Shown here: piece by piece, positions 1-6,887 of the stretch
Position numbering within the stretch: position 1 is the stretch's first letter
Layout: the number at the start of each line of letters is the position of its first letter
Assembly (NCBI GenBank): GCA_015904045.1
Contig: JABMDG010000239.1
Location: 1-7,733, forward strand
Length of the DNA: 7,733 nt
Direction: 5' to 3'
From: Nitrospira sp.
Lineage (GTDB): Bacteria; Nitrospirota; Nitrospiria; Nitrospirales; Nitrospiraceae
The notes under the pieces: model-generated
What the model saw: only the letters and a program-made list of their open reading frames with translations
The model's database searches: none
What the model was told of the DNA's origin: nothing
Position numbers and translations under genes: made by a program

Positions 1-574
1 AGGCGAGGTTCTCGTCTCGTCTCGTCTCGTACAATGGCCGGACGACGATGCCATCTCGACATGCCGGCATGCCGGAGAGACCGGTTAGTCCCGCACCCCG
101 AAGCATCCAGAGAAGAACCGTCTCCGCTTGATCGTTGGCCGTATGCCCGACTGCGATTCGATCCGCCCCACACTGTTGTGCGATTTGGTTCAAAGCACGA
201 TACCGCAGGTCACGAGCCGCTGCTTGCAGCGACAGACCGCGCACACGCCGGCGCACATCGAGCCGCATTGTCTGGAAGGGAATATTTAATCGCCTGCACA
301 TCGTTTCGACGAACGCTTGGTCGGCATCGGATTCCTCCCCGCGCAGTCCATAATTGAAATGCACCGCCGTCAAGGTTAGGCGCCAGGACAGGCGGAGTCG
401 ATGCAGGAGAGACAACAACGCGATCGAATCAGGCCCTCCCGACACAGCAATGAGCACATGCTGTCCACGATCAAACAGGCCACGCGATCGAACAGTCTGC
501 ACCACCCGGTGAAGCAGGGCAGGCCAGGTCTTCCGACCACCCCTTTGAACTACTACTGGCGCCGCAGCCGTCAT
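1..574 (-). CDS. tilS: tRNA(Ile)-lysidine synthetase, N-terminal part (runs off left edge)
   Basis: TilS is a cytoplasmic ATP-dependent enzyme that attaches lysine to C34 of the tRNA-Ile with CAU anticodon, so that it reads AUA as isoleucine. I translated this reading frame by hand: 191 codons are open with no stop. The N-type ATP pyrophosphatase P-loop SGGPDS is at residues 45-50, after the strand HVLIAV. AARDLRY is at 119-125 and GHTANDQAET at 143-152, followed by LLWMLRGAGLTGLSGM, all hallmarks of the TilS catalytic domain. The RPL segment at 179-181 begins the usual linker of that domain. The ATG at 574-572 shares ATGA with the ribF stop and has GGGAG just upstream. The C-terminal part lies beyond base 1. 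A pentanucleotide repeat sits in codons 183-189. The function is near certain; integrity of the full gene cannot be judged. Confidence 0.95.
   Translation of the reverse strand, partial: MTAAAPVVVQRGGRKTWPALLHRVVQTVRSRGLFDRGQHVLIAVSGGPDSIALLSLLHRLRLSWRLTLTAVHFNYGLRGEESDADQAFVETMCRRLNIPFQTMRLDVRRRVRGLSLQAAARDLRYRALNQIAQQCGADRIAVGHTANDQAETVLLWMLRGAGLTGLSGMPACRDGIVVRPLYETRRDENLA
10..30. repeat. Pentanucleotide tandem repeat (TCTCG, four copies plus one base)
   Basis: Four perfect head-to-tail copies of TCTCG plus a trailing T lie within the tilS reading frame, reading as CGAGA units on the coding strand. They encode the E-T-R-R-D-E stretch just after the conserved RPL segment. The unit is not a multiple of three, so gain or loss of a copy would shift the tilS frame. 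Four copies is short for an active slippage tract. Confidence 0.9.
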
Positions 575-1518
575 CGCTCTCCCATCACTTCGTGACAGTT
601 TCGCAACATCGTTCGAGCCGTCTCCACATCACACGCGATCTGGCGGCTCAACGAATCGGTTCCCGCAAACTGCCTGTCGCCGCGAACCGACTCGACAAAC
701 TCGACGGTGATCCGTTGGCCGTAGAGGTTCTGCGATTCATCCAACAGATGCACCTCCAGTAATCGCTCTCCCGCATCGAACGTCGGCCTCGTTCCAATAT
801 AAGACACGGAATTGTATCGCCGCTGGTTCCAGGTCGTCATCGTCGCATACACCCCATCGGACGGTACCACGCGATCGGACGGCAACGGGAGATTGGCCGT
901 CCGCCATCCCAGCTCCTGTCCTCTCTGAGCGCCGGGAGACACCTCTCCGGTGACCGCGTACCGTCGCCCGAGCAGAAGCGCCGCCTGCTTGACATCACCA
1001 GCTTGAATCAGCTGCCGGATTCGTGTTGAACTCACGATGCCCCCATGAGCCATCACCGGTGCCACCGGATGAACGGCAAAGCCGTGCCGGCTCCCCAACG
1101 TCACAAGATCCGCAATCTTTCCCGCCCGCTTGTGCCCGAACGCAAAATGCTGTCCGACAAAGATCTCTTTCAGTCTGAGCCCCTGACACAACACCTGTTC
1201 GCTAAATGTCTCCGGCGACAAGGCGGCAAAGGCCCGATCGAATTCCAAGAACACAACCTCATCAATCCCCGCATCGCGGAATCGGTCAAGTTTCTCCTCT
1301 GGACTGGTCAGGAACCGAAGATCAACCTGAGGCGCCAAGATCTTCACTGGATGAGGGTCGAACGTGAGCGCCAACGCAGTGCCCTGAGCCTTGCGCGCGG
1401 TTTCGACCACCGTCTGCAAGAGCGCGCGATGCCCGATGTGGTGCCCGTCGAAATTACCGATCGTCGCAACAGGATAGGGCCGAACCGCCGCGCCCTGATA
1501 TCCGCGAGTCACTTTCAT
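571..1518 (-). CDS. ribF: Bifunctional riboflavin kinase / FAD synthetase
   Basis: RibF phosphorylates riboflavin to FMN and then adenylylates FMN to FAD in the cytoplasm. With the start chosen here the protein has 315 residues, normal for the family. The N-terminal adenylyltransferase domain shows GNFDGHHIGH at 21-30 (the HxGH nucleotidyltransferase signature), DPHP at 54-57, VGQHFAFGHKRAG at 121-133 and VSSTRIR at 162-168. The C-terminal riboflavin kinase domain shows LGWRTANL at 203-210, then DGVYA, IGTRPTF at 241-247 and LLD/LYG at 258-266. The frame extends upstream to a GTG at 1581, but that would overlap hemB by 56 nt. The ATG at 1518 gives the family-typical MKVTRG beginning and lies 7 nt after the hemB stop. 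No good Shine-Dalgarno is visible there, so coupling to hemB is likely. The usual Pro of the kinase PTAN motif is Arg here. Confidence 0.96.
   Translation of the reverse strand: MKVTRGYQGAAVRPYPVATIGNFDGHHIGHRALLQTVVETARKAQGTALALTFDPHPVKILAPQVDLRFLTSPEEKLDRFRDAGIDEVVFLEFDRAFAALSPETFSEQVLCQGLRLKEIFVGQHFAFGHKRAGKIADLVTLGSRHGFAVHPVAPVMAHGGIVSSTRIRQLIQAGDVKQAALLLGRRYAVTGEVSPGAQRGQELGWRTANLPLPSDRVVPSDGVYATMTTWNQRRYNSVSYIGTRPTFDAGERLLEVHLLDESQNLYGQRITVEFVESVRGDRQFAGTDSLSRQIACDVETARTMLRNCHEVMGER
579..583 (-). promoter_or_regulatory. Ribosome binding site of tilS
   Basis: GGGAG on the minus strand lies four bases before the ATG at 574-572, inside the last codons of ribF. It supports that start and indicates translational coupling through the shared ATGA. 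Confidence 0.55.
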
Positions 1519-1525
1519 GGGATGG

Positions 1526-2497
1526 TCAATGCAGGAGTCGTGCAGCGTCCTTGGCGAAATAGGTGAGAATGATATCGGCACCCGCCCGCTTGATCGCCAA
1601 CAGCGACTCCATCATTGCGCGCGATTCGTCGAGCCAACCGGCAGTGGCGGCAGCCTTGATCATGCTGTATTCACCGCTCACTTGATAGGCGGCAACAGGC
1701 AAAAGTGTCCGCTGCCGAGCCGCTGCAATGATGTCCAAATACGGCAACGCCGGCTTGACCATCACAATGTCGGCGCCCTCCTCGATGTCGAGATCGATCT
1801 CACGGAGCGCCTCCCGCCCATTTGCAGGGTCCATCTGGTAAGACCGCCGATCACCGAACTGAGGGCTGGAGTACGCGGCATCGCGAAACGGCGCATAGAA
1901 GCAGGAGGAAAACTTCGCCGCATAGGCCATGATCGGCAGATCGGGAAACCCGGCCTGATCCAGCTCGCTTCGAATGGCGGCCACCCGGCCGTCCATCATA
2001 TCTGAAGGCGCGACCATATCGGCTCCGGCTGCGGCATGGGTACGCGCCATGGTTCTCAGGCAAGCCAGCGTTTCGTCATTGAGAATTCTTCCGTCCTTGA
2101 CGATCCCGCAATGCCCGTGACTGGTGTACTCATCGATACAGACATCGGTGATGACGATCAACTCCGGGACAGATTCTTTGACCGCTTTGACCGCCCGCTG
2201 CACGATGCCGTTCGGATCCATACCAGCGCTGCCTCGCTCGTCCTTTTGCGCCGGAATGCCGAATAAGATGATCGCCGGTATCCCCAGCGTATGGATTTCG
2301 CCAGCCTCCTTGATCAGCAGATCGATCGACCACCTGAACTGCCCCGGCATCGACCCGATTTCCTCGCGCCGGTTTTTCCCCTCGACGACGAAAAGCGGCG
2401 CGATAAAATCCGCCGGCGACACCGTTGTTTCACGGACCATCCGCCGTAACGCCTCCTGTTGCCGAAGCCGACGGAGTCGCTGGATTGGAAACGCCAT
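1526..2497 (-). CDS. hemB: Porphobilinogen synthase (5-aminolevulinate dehydratase)
   Basis: HemB condenses two 5-aminolevulinate molecules to porphobilinogen, the second step common to all tetrapyrroles. The 323-residue length is typical. The two Schiff-base lysines are recognisable: K195 in [15 protein letters not shown] and K248 in [11 protein letters not shown]. The active-site lid carries QVSGEYSMI at 272-280. A segment around R232-E233 ahead of [10 protein letters not shown] resembles the allosteric magnesium region of octameric enzymes. The active-site metal loop reads [14 protein letters not shown] at 118-131: the first and third zinc cysteines (C120, C130) are present, but the middle one is Asp122. 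This mixes the zinc-type (CxC...C) and the magnesium/non-zinc type (ALD...D) loops. The ATG lies 6 nt after the CBS-gene stop, with AGGG just upstream. Identity is certain; the metal preference is open. Confidence 0.97.
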   Translation of the reverse strand: MAFPIQRLRRLRQQEALRRMVRETTVSPADFIAPLFVVEGKNRREEIGSMPGQFRWSIDLLIKEAGEIHTLGIPAIILFGIPAQKDERGSAGMDPNGIVQRAVKAVKESVPELIVITDVCIDEYTSHGHCGIVKDGRILNDETLACLRTMARTHAAAGADMVAPSDMMDGRVAAIRSELDQAGFPDLPIMAYAAKFSSCFYAPFRDAAYSSPQFGDRRSYQMDPANGREALREIDLDIEEGADIVMVKPALPYLDIIAAARQRTLLPVAAYQVSGEYSMIKAAATAGWLDESRAMMESLLAIKRAGADIILTYFAKDAARLLH

Positions 2498-2503
2498 ACC
2501 GCC

Positions 2504-2899
2504 CTACTTTTTCCTTGGAAGATTCGTCAAGAATACGACGAGATCGCGGACGGAGATGACTCCGACCAGCTTGCCATCGCGGGTGACACCGAGATGGCGC
2601 AGATGGGATCGGGCCATCAAATCATTGGCATCCAGCAGGGTTTTGCTTTCTTCGATAGTGACGATCGGCGCGGACATGATCTGCTCCACCGTTGTCTTGG
2701 TCGCCTCCAATCCGGCAGCGACCACCCGCCGCATCATATCCGTGTCGGTCAAAATGCCGATGATCTCCCGACCGTTGGTCACGAATAAACTCCCAATCCC
2801 CTTATCGCGCATCACGCGAGCCGCGGTCTGCGCGTCCGTATCCCTCTGTACCGTCACGAACTTCTCTCGCGGAATCATGAATGACTTCACCGGAACCAT
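2504..2899 (-). CDS. Small protein made of a pair of CBS domains
   Basis: This 131-residue protein consists almost entirely of two CBS domains, roughly residues 8-62 and 75-126, with no catalytic or membrane part. Each repeat ends in the characteristic loop, GILTDTDM at 48-55 and GVISVRDL at 113-120. D54 and D119 sit where ribose-contacting acidic residues are found in nucleotide-binding CBS pairs, so binding of AMP, ATP or a related ligand is plausible but inferred. CBS pairs (Bateman modules) usually sense adenine nucleotides and regulate a partner. The gene lies 57 nt after cobA-hemD and 6 nt before hemB, on the same strand, so it is probably expressed with the haem genes. A strong AAGGAGG lies 8 nt before the ATG. 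Its target is unknown and could be unrelated to haem synthesis. Confidence 0.93.
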   Translation of the reverse strand: MVPVKSFMIPREKFVTVQRDTDAQTAARVMRDKGIGSLFVTNGREIIGILTDTDMMRRVVAAGLEATKTTVEQIMSAPIVTIEESKTLLDANDLMARSHLRHLGVTRDGKLVGVISVRDLVVFLTNLPRKK

Positions 2900-2907
2900 G
2901 TCATGCC

Positions 2908-2914
2908 CCTCCTT
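2908..2914 (-). promoter_or_regulatory. Strong ribosome binding site of the CBS-domain gene
   Basis: A perfect AAGGAGG on the minus strand is spaced 8 nt from the ATG at 2899-2897. It is the best Shine-Dalgarno sequence in the window and implies independent, efficient translation of this small gene rather than only coupling to cobA-hemD. A second ATG at 2904-2902 is out of frame and too close. Confidence 0.8.
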
Positions 2915-2956
2915 TTGCGGAACGTAGATTCTCTCTCGACCTACGGCCTGTCCGTG

Positions 2957-4519
2957 TTACCGATGACCCGCCGCGACCTGTTCGCGGCTTCCATAATGCC
3001 GGACGATCGCGTCGACCAGCGCCGGGATTGTATTTTCTCCCGGCATGATCGAAACCGTCAAACCATATTCGCCTGCGGTCCGCGCCGTGATCGGCCCGAT
3101 GCAGGCCACCGCAACGGATTGCAGAAGCTGTCGGGCCTCCTCCACACCACCGAGCATCCCGATAAAGTTCCGGACCGTGGATGAACTCGTAAACGTCACG
3201 GCATGGATCTGGCGCTCGATCAGTTGCTGACGCCATCCCTCTGCCTCCGCATCAGGGATGATCGTCCGGTAGACCGCAACCACATCGACCTGGGCACCGC
3301 GGGCGCGGAGTTCGTCCGGCAACAATTCCCGCGCCACCTCGGCGCGGGGAATGAGGATACGGGCAGAAGCTACATCCTGCGTGCCCACCGCCGCCAGTAG
3401 CCCCTCGGCCTGATAGTCCGCAGGCACAATATCAGCCCGCACGCCAAACTTTTCAAGCTCCTGGGCCGTACGCGGCCCGATACAGCAGATCCGCTTCCCG
3501 GCCAACGCACGAGAGTCCAATCCATTGGTCCCGAGCCTGGTCATGAATTTGCCCACGCCGTTGACACTGGTGAAGATCACCCATCCGTACGTGCTTATGG
3601 TGCGGATCGCCCGATCGACGGGAGCCCAATCAACCGGAGGGACAATCTGGATGGTCGGCGCTTCGACCGGTTCAGCCCCGTGCGAGGCCAGCCGCTCCGC
3701 CAATTCCACAGCCTGTTCTTTCGCCCGCGTCATCAAGATGCGTTTCCCAAACAACGCCCGTTGCTCGAACCAGTTCAGGTGAGGTCTGAGCCCCACCACA
3801 TCGCCTACAACAATTACTGTCGGCGGCTCCATCTTGGCGGCTTCGGCTTTCTCAACGATATCGGTGAGCGTCCCCACCACGGTCTGTTGTGTGGCCCTGG
3901 TGCCCCAGCGAATGATCGCCACCGGCGTGGTGGAGGGCCGCCCTTCCGCCGTCAAATTGGCAACGATGGACGGGAGATTTTTCATCCCCATGAGAAACAC
4001 CAGTGTTCCATGGCTCGTGGCGAGCCTCGGCCATTCCACTCCTGTGGACGGTTTGTCCGGATCTTCGTGCCCCGTCACGAATGTGACTGTCGAGGCCATG
4101 GTCCGATGGGTTACGGGAATACCGGCATACGCCGGGGCCGCGATTGCCGCCGTCACGCCTGGGACGACCTCGAACTCGATACCGGCCGATGCGAGCGCTT
4201 CCGCCTCTTCGCCGCCCCGTCCGAACACAAAGGGATCGCCGCCCTTCAATCGAACGACTGTCTTGCCTCCCCGCGCCCGCTCGATCAACAACCGGTTGAT
4301 CTCCTCCTGTGCAGGGTACTTCCCTCTGCCACGACGCCCGATATACACACGCTCTGCCTGATCGGAGGCATGGGCAAGCAGTGCGGGGTTGGCAAGATAG
4401 TCATAGAGAACCACCTCCGCCTGCTCAAGACATTCCTTCCCGCGCAGGGTCAGCAGCTTAGGCTCACCCGGACCAGCCCCAACCAAATAGACCTTGCCCA
4501 TCGATTGTCGATGCCTCAT
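2957..4519 (-). CDS. cobA-hemD: Fused uroporphyrinogen-III C-methyltransferase / uroporphyrinogen-III synthase
   Basis: This 520-residue protein joins two enzymes. Residues about 8-250 are an SAM-dependent uroporphyrinogen-III methyltransferase (SUMT), which makes precorrin-2. Its marks are VGAGPGEPKLLTLRG at 13-27, GGDPFVFGRGGEE at 93-105, VPGVTAA at 119-125 and AGIPVTHR at 132-139. Residues about 258-510 are uroporphyrinogen-III synthase, which closes and inverts ring D of hydroxymethylbilane. Its marks are RILMTRA at 260-266, VIFTSVNGV at 314-322, CIGPRTAQEL at 346-355, FTSSSTVRNF at 443-452 and CIGPITARTAGEYGL at 473-487. The ATG at 4519 overlaps the hemC stop in TGATG and has GGAAGGG four bases upstream. 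An in-frame ATG at 4501, also preceded by GAGG, would begin MGKVYLVG and is a credible alternative. The fusion makes the substrate and carries out the first committed step toward sirohaem, cobalamin or haem d1. Confidence 0.96.
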   Translation of the reverse strand: MRHRQSMGKVYLVGAGPGEPKLLTLRGKECLEQAEVVLYDYLANPALLAHASDQAERVYIGRRGRGKYPAQEEINRLLIERARGGKTVVRLKGGDPFVFGRGGEEAEALASAGIEFEVVPGVTAAIAAPAYAGIPVTHRTMASTVTFVTGHEDPDKPSTGVEWPRLATSHGTLVFLMGMKNLPSIVANLTAEGRPSTTPVAIIRWGTRATQQTVVGTLTDIVEKAEAAKMEPPTVIVVGDVVGLRPHLNWFEQRALFGKRILMTRAKEQAVELAERLASHGAEPVEAPTIQIVPPVDWAPVDRAIRTISTYGWVIFTSVNGVGKFMTRLGTNGLDSRALAGKRICCIGPRTAQELEKFGVRADIVPADYQAEGLLAAVGTQDVASARILIPRAEVARELLPDELRARGAQVDVVAVYRTIIPDAEAEGWRQQLIERQIHAVTFTSSSTVRNFIGMLGGVEEARQLLQSVAVACIGPITARTAGEYGLTVSIMPGENTIPALVDAIVRHYGSREQVAAGHR

Positions 4520-5466
4520 CAGACCCTTCCGTAAATTTCGCGAAGAATCTTGTCGCCGCCTCGAGCCAACAACCGTTCAGCCAACTGGACCCCCAATGCA
4601 TAGGCCTCTGCGTTCTTTCCCCGGATCTCATCACGAATGATAGTCTTGCCATCGACGCTTGCCACAAGCCCGTCCAAGGTCAACTCCCCATCGAACAGGG
4701 TTGCATAGGCGGCAATCGGTACTTGGCATCCCCCTTCCAGTCGACACAAGAAGGCCCGTTCCGCCGTCACCGCCGTCCCAGTCGTCTGATCATTGAGACG
4801 ATCCAGGATCGACCGCACGAAGTGGTCTTCGCCACGCCCTTCGATGCCCAAGGCTCCTTGGCCGATCGCGGGTAAGCTGACGACCGGATCGAGGTATTCG
4901 GTAATCTCCTGAGCCCAGGCCAACCGGTGCAACCCGGCGGCGGCCAGCACGATGGCGTCGAACTGCCCCTCTTTGAGCTTTCGCAGCCGCGTATCCAAAT
5001 TCCCCCGCAACATGTCGATGCAGAGATCAGGACGGGCGTTTAGGAGCTGCGCTTGCCGGCGCAGACTTGCCGTGCCGATCCGTGCTCCCTGCGGCAAATC
5101 CATGAACCGGCGCCCATCCCGGCTGATCAACGCATCGCGCGCGTCTTCGCGGGGAGGTACGCAGAGAATTTCCAACCCGTCCGGCAATTGTGCCGGAACG
5201 TCCTTCATGCTGTGGACGGCCAGATCAATTTCGCCGGCCAGCAATGCCTCTTCGATTTCTTTAACGAACAACCCCTTCCCGCCGATTTTTGCCAAGGGCA
5301 CATCGACGATCTTGTCACCGGAGGTCTGAATCTTGCGCAACATCACCTGAACGTCGGGCGCCACCTCATGCAGGCGAGCCTGAAACCACTGGCTCTGCTG
5401 TAATGCCAACTTGCTTCCCCTGGTTCCCAAAATCAGGGTCGCGCGCGGGCCATTGGGCAAAGACAC
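4519..5466 (-). CDS. hemC: Hydroxymethylbilane synthase (porphobilinogen deaminase)
   Basis: HemC polymerises four porphobilinogens into linear hydroxymethylbilane in the cytoplasm. The product is the substrate of the HemD half of the next gene. Numbered from the GTG at 5466 (315 residues), the N-terminal segment ILGTRGSKLAL is at 12-22, KGLFVKEIE at 64-72, and HSMKDVP at 85-91 with catalytic Asp89. GTASLRRQAQLL is at 131-142 and LPAIGQGALGIE at 198-209. The cofactor-attachment loop LEGGCQVP at 243-250 has Cys247, which carries the dipyrromethane. The frame also has a GTG at 5472, but GGAAAGGA (5481-5474) would be only 1 nt from it, against 7 nt from the GTG at 5466, so I prefer the latter. 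The upstream gap to hemA is about 30 nt. The stop overlaps the cobA-hemD start by one base. Confidence 0.96.
   Translation of the reverse strand: MSLPNGPRATLILGTRGSKLALQQSQWFQARLHEVAPDVQVMLRKIQTSGDKIVDVPLAKIGGKGLFVKEIEEALLAGEIDLAVHSMKDVPAQLPDGLEILCVPPREDARDALISRDGRRFMDLPQGARIGTASLRRQAQLLNARPDLCIDMLRGNLDTRLRKLKEGQFDAIVLAAAGLHRLAWAQEITEYLDPVVSLPAIGQGALGIEGRGEDHFVRSILDRLNDQTTGTAVTAERAFLCRLEGGCQVPIAAYATLFDGELTLDGLVASVDGKTIIRDEIRGKNAEAYALGVQLAERLLARGGDKILREIYGRV
4524..4530 (-). promoter_or_regulatory. Ribosome binding site of cobA-hemD, inside the end of hemC
   Basis: GGAAGGG on the minus strand lies four bases before the ATG at 4519-4517 and overlaps the last codons of hemC. With the TGATG overlap it favours the upstream of two possible cobA-hemD starts and points to translational coupling with hemC. 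Confidence 0.5.
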
Positions 5467-5473
5467 GGGCACA

Positions 5474-5481
5474 TCCTTTCC
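5474..5481 (-). promoter_or_regulatory. Ribosome binding site that decides the hemC start
   Basis: GGAAAGGA on the minus strand sits 7 nt before the GTG at 5466-5464 but only 1 nt before the alternative in-frame GTG at 5472-5470. An ATG overlapping its end (5474-5472) is out of frame. Spacing therefore favours the shorter 315-residue HemC. Confidence 0.55.
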
Positions 5482-5500
5482 GACTTATACCGGGCGAGAA

Positions 5501-6886
5501 TCACCGACCGCGTTTACGCAGCGGCGATTCCTGCTCTTGGTGCTCGGACTCCTCGGAGACCGAATCGAGATACTTGGCCCGATCAACGCATTGTCCGGCT
5601 TCTGGACCTTCCCCCGAGGACCGGTCGAGATGAAAAAATCGGCGGGCTGCTTCGACAAATGCCGGCCCGTTCGACGAGTTGACTTCGCTTTTGAGCGTGA
5701 CCATCGTTCGATGAATCAATTTATTGACGATCGATGACGCCAGGTTTTCAACCAATTCTTTGTCCTGTTGGGAAAGGTGGCCCAGGCGGCCGAGCGCTTT
5801 GTCGACTTCCGCCCGCTTGATGTCCTCGACACGGTTCCGCAACGCTACGATCGTGGGAGTCACCTCGAGCGATTTCATCCATTCGATGATCGCCCCGACC
5901 TCTTCCACCACCATCCGCTCCGCCTTTTCCGCTTCCTGCAACCGCTCCGCGCGGTTTTGTTCCACACGATGCGTCAGATCGTCGATATCGAACAAGAAGG
6001 CGTTGTCCACATGCCGCACGGCTGGATCGATGTTCCGCGGCACCGAGATGTCGATCAAGAACATGGGGCGATTACCGCGTTTCTCGACCGCCCGTTCCAC
6101 ATCTTCCGCCCCGATGATATAGTGCGCGGCCCCCGTGGAAACGAGCACGATGTCCGCCGAGGCCATCTCGGTCTTGAACTGCTCAAATGGCACTGGGATC
6201 CCACTAAACTTGGCGGCCAGATCGACCGCATGCTGTGGGGTCCTCGTCGTAATGCGCACGTGTTGGACACCCTGCGCGATCAAGTGCCGTGCCGCGAGTT
6301 TTGCCATTTCACCGGCGCCAACCAACAGGACCGTCTTCTCCTCCAGATTCGAAAAGATTTTCTTGGCCAGCTCCACGGCGGCGTAGCTCACGGACACAGC
6401 TGTTTCAGCGATCTTCGTCTCCGTCCGTACCCGCTTGGCCACCGAGATGGCTTTCTTGACCACTTTGTTCATGATCACGCCGGTCGTCTTGTGCCCCAGC
6501 GCCACCTCGAACGCGTCCTTCAATTGTCCAAGAATCTGCGACTCGCCGATGATCATCGAATCGAGGCTGGCGGCCACGCGGAACAGATGGGCGATCGCCC
6601 GATCGCCGGTATGCCAATAGAGATGCGGCGTGAGTTGCTCGGAGGACAGCGACAGATGTGTATCGGCCAGAAATTCTTGGATCCGTCCGTACCCGGCTTC
6701 GACATCGTCAACGACGGAATACACTTCCACGCGATTGCAGGTGGAGAGCAACACCCCCTCCCTGATGCCGGGATAGGTGCAGAGTCTGCCGAGAGCCTCT
6801 CCCAAACGGCTCTCTGGCACGGCCAGCTTCTCGCGAATCTCGACTGGCGCCGTTTTATGGCTCAATCCAACGACAATCAGGTGCAT
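5501..6886 (-). CDS. hemA: Glutamyl-tRNA reductase
   Basis: HemA reduces glutamyl-tRNA to glutamate-1-semialdehyde with NADPH. This is the first and usually rate-setting step of the C5 tetrapyrrole pathway. The N-terminus GLSHKTAPVEIREKLA at 7-22 is classical. The catalytic Cys50 lies in STCNRVEVY at 48-56, and His100 matches the conserved active-site histidine. GESQILGQLKDA is at 114-125, the NADPH Rossmann loop VGAGEMAKLAARHL at 189-202, and IDISVPRNIDP at 278-288. The C-terminal helical dimerisation region spans about 305-420. The protein has 461 residues, some 40 more than the E. coli type, because of a polar tail (about 421-461) rich in Ser, Glu and Gln and ending in basic residues. The ATG follows the hemX stop after one base, with GGAG about 12 nt upstream, so coupled translation is likely. 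HemL, the next enzyme, is not in the window. Confidence 0.97.
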   Translation of the reverse strand: MHLIVVGLSHKTAPVEIREKLAVPESRLGEALGRLCTYPGIREGVLLSTCNRVEVYSVVDDVEAGYGRIQEFLADTHLSLSSEQLTPHLYWHTGDRAIAHLFRVAASLDSMIIGESQILGQLKDAFEVALGHKTTGVIMNKVVKKAISVAKRVRTETKIAETAVSVSYAAVELAKKIFSNLEEKTVLLVGAGEMAKLAARHLIAQGVQHVRITTRTPQHAVDLAAKFSGIPVPFEQFKTEMASADIVLVSTGAAHYIIGAEDVERAVEKRGNRPMFLIDISVPRNIDPAVRHVDNAFLFDIDDLTHRVEQNRAERLQEAEKAERMVVEEVGAIIEWMKSLEVTPTIVALRNRVEDIKRAEVDKALGRLGHLSQQDKELVENLASSIVNKLIHRTMVTLKSEVNSSNGPAFVEAARRFFHLDRSSGEGPEAGQCVDRAKYLDSVSEESEHQEQESPLRKRGR

Positions 6887-6887
6887 A

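Noticed and set aside
34..357. A plus-strand open frame of 107 codons at the left edge
   Set aside because: The minus strand here reads cleanly as TilS with all signature motifs, so this is its shadow.
1519..1581. Longer RibF starting at the GTG at 1581
   Set aside because: It would overlap hemB by 56 nt, has no Shine-Dalgarno, and adds 21 residues unlike the family; MKVTRG at 1518 is the usual beginning.
2124..2927. A 267-codon plus-strand open frame opposite hemB and the CBS gene
   Set aside because: It spans two real genes on the other strand and is Ser, Arg and Thr rich like other shadow frames; no domain is recognisable.
2900..2956. Possible hairpin (GTAGGT pairing with ATCTAC) in the cobA-hemD to CBS gap, considered as a terminator
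   Set aside because: The stem is only about 6 bp with a wobble pair and is not followed by a run of T on the transcribed strand. At most it is a weak structure near the CBS ribosome binding site. No convincing promoter was seen either.
3680..4534. A 284-codon plus-strand open frame opposite cobA-hemD
   Set aside because: Antisense to well-conserved SUMT motifs, with unnatural composition and no recognisable domain.
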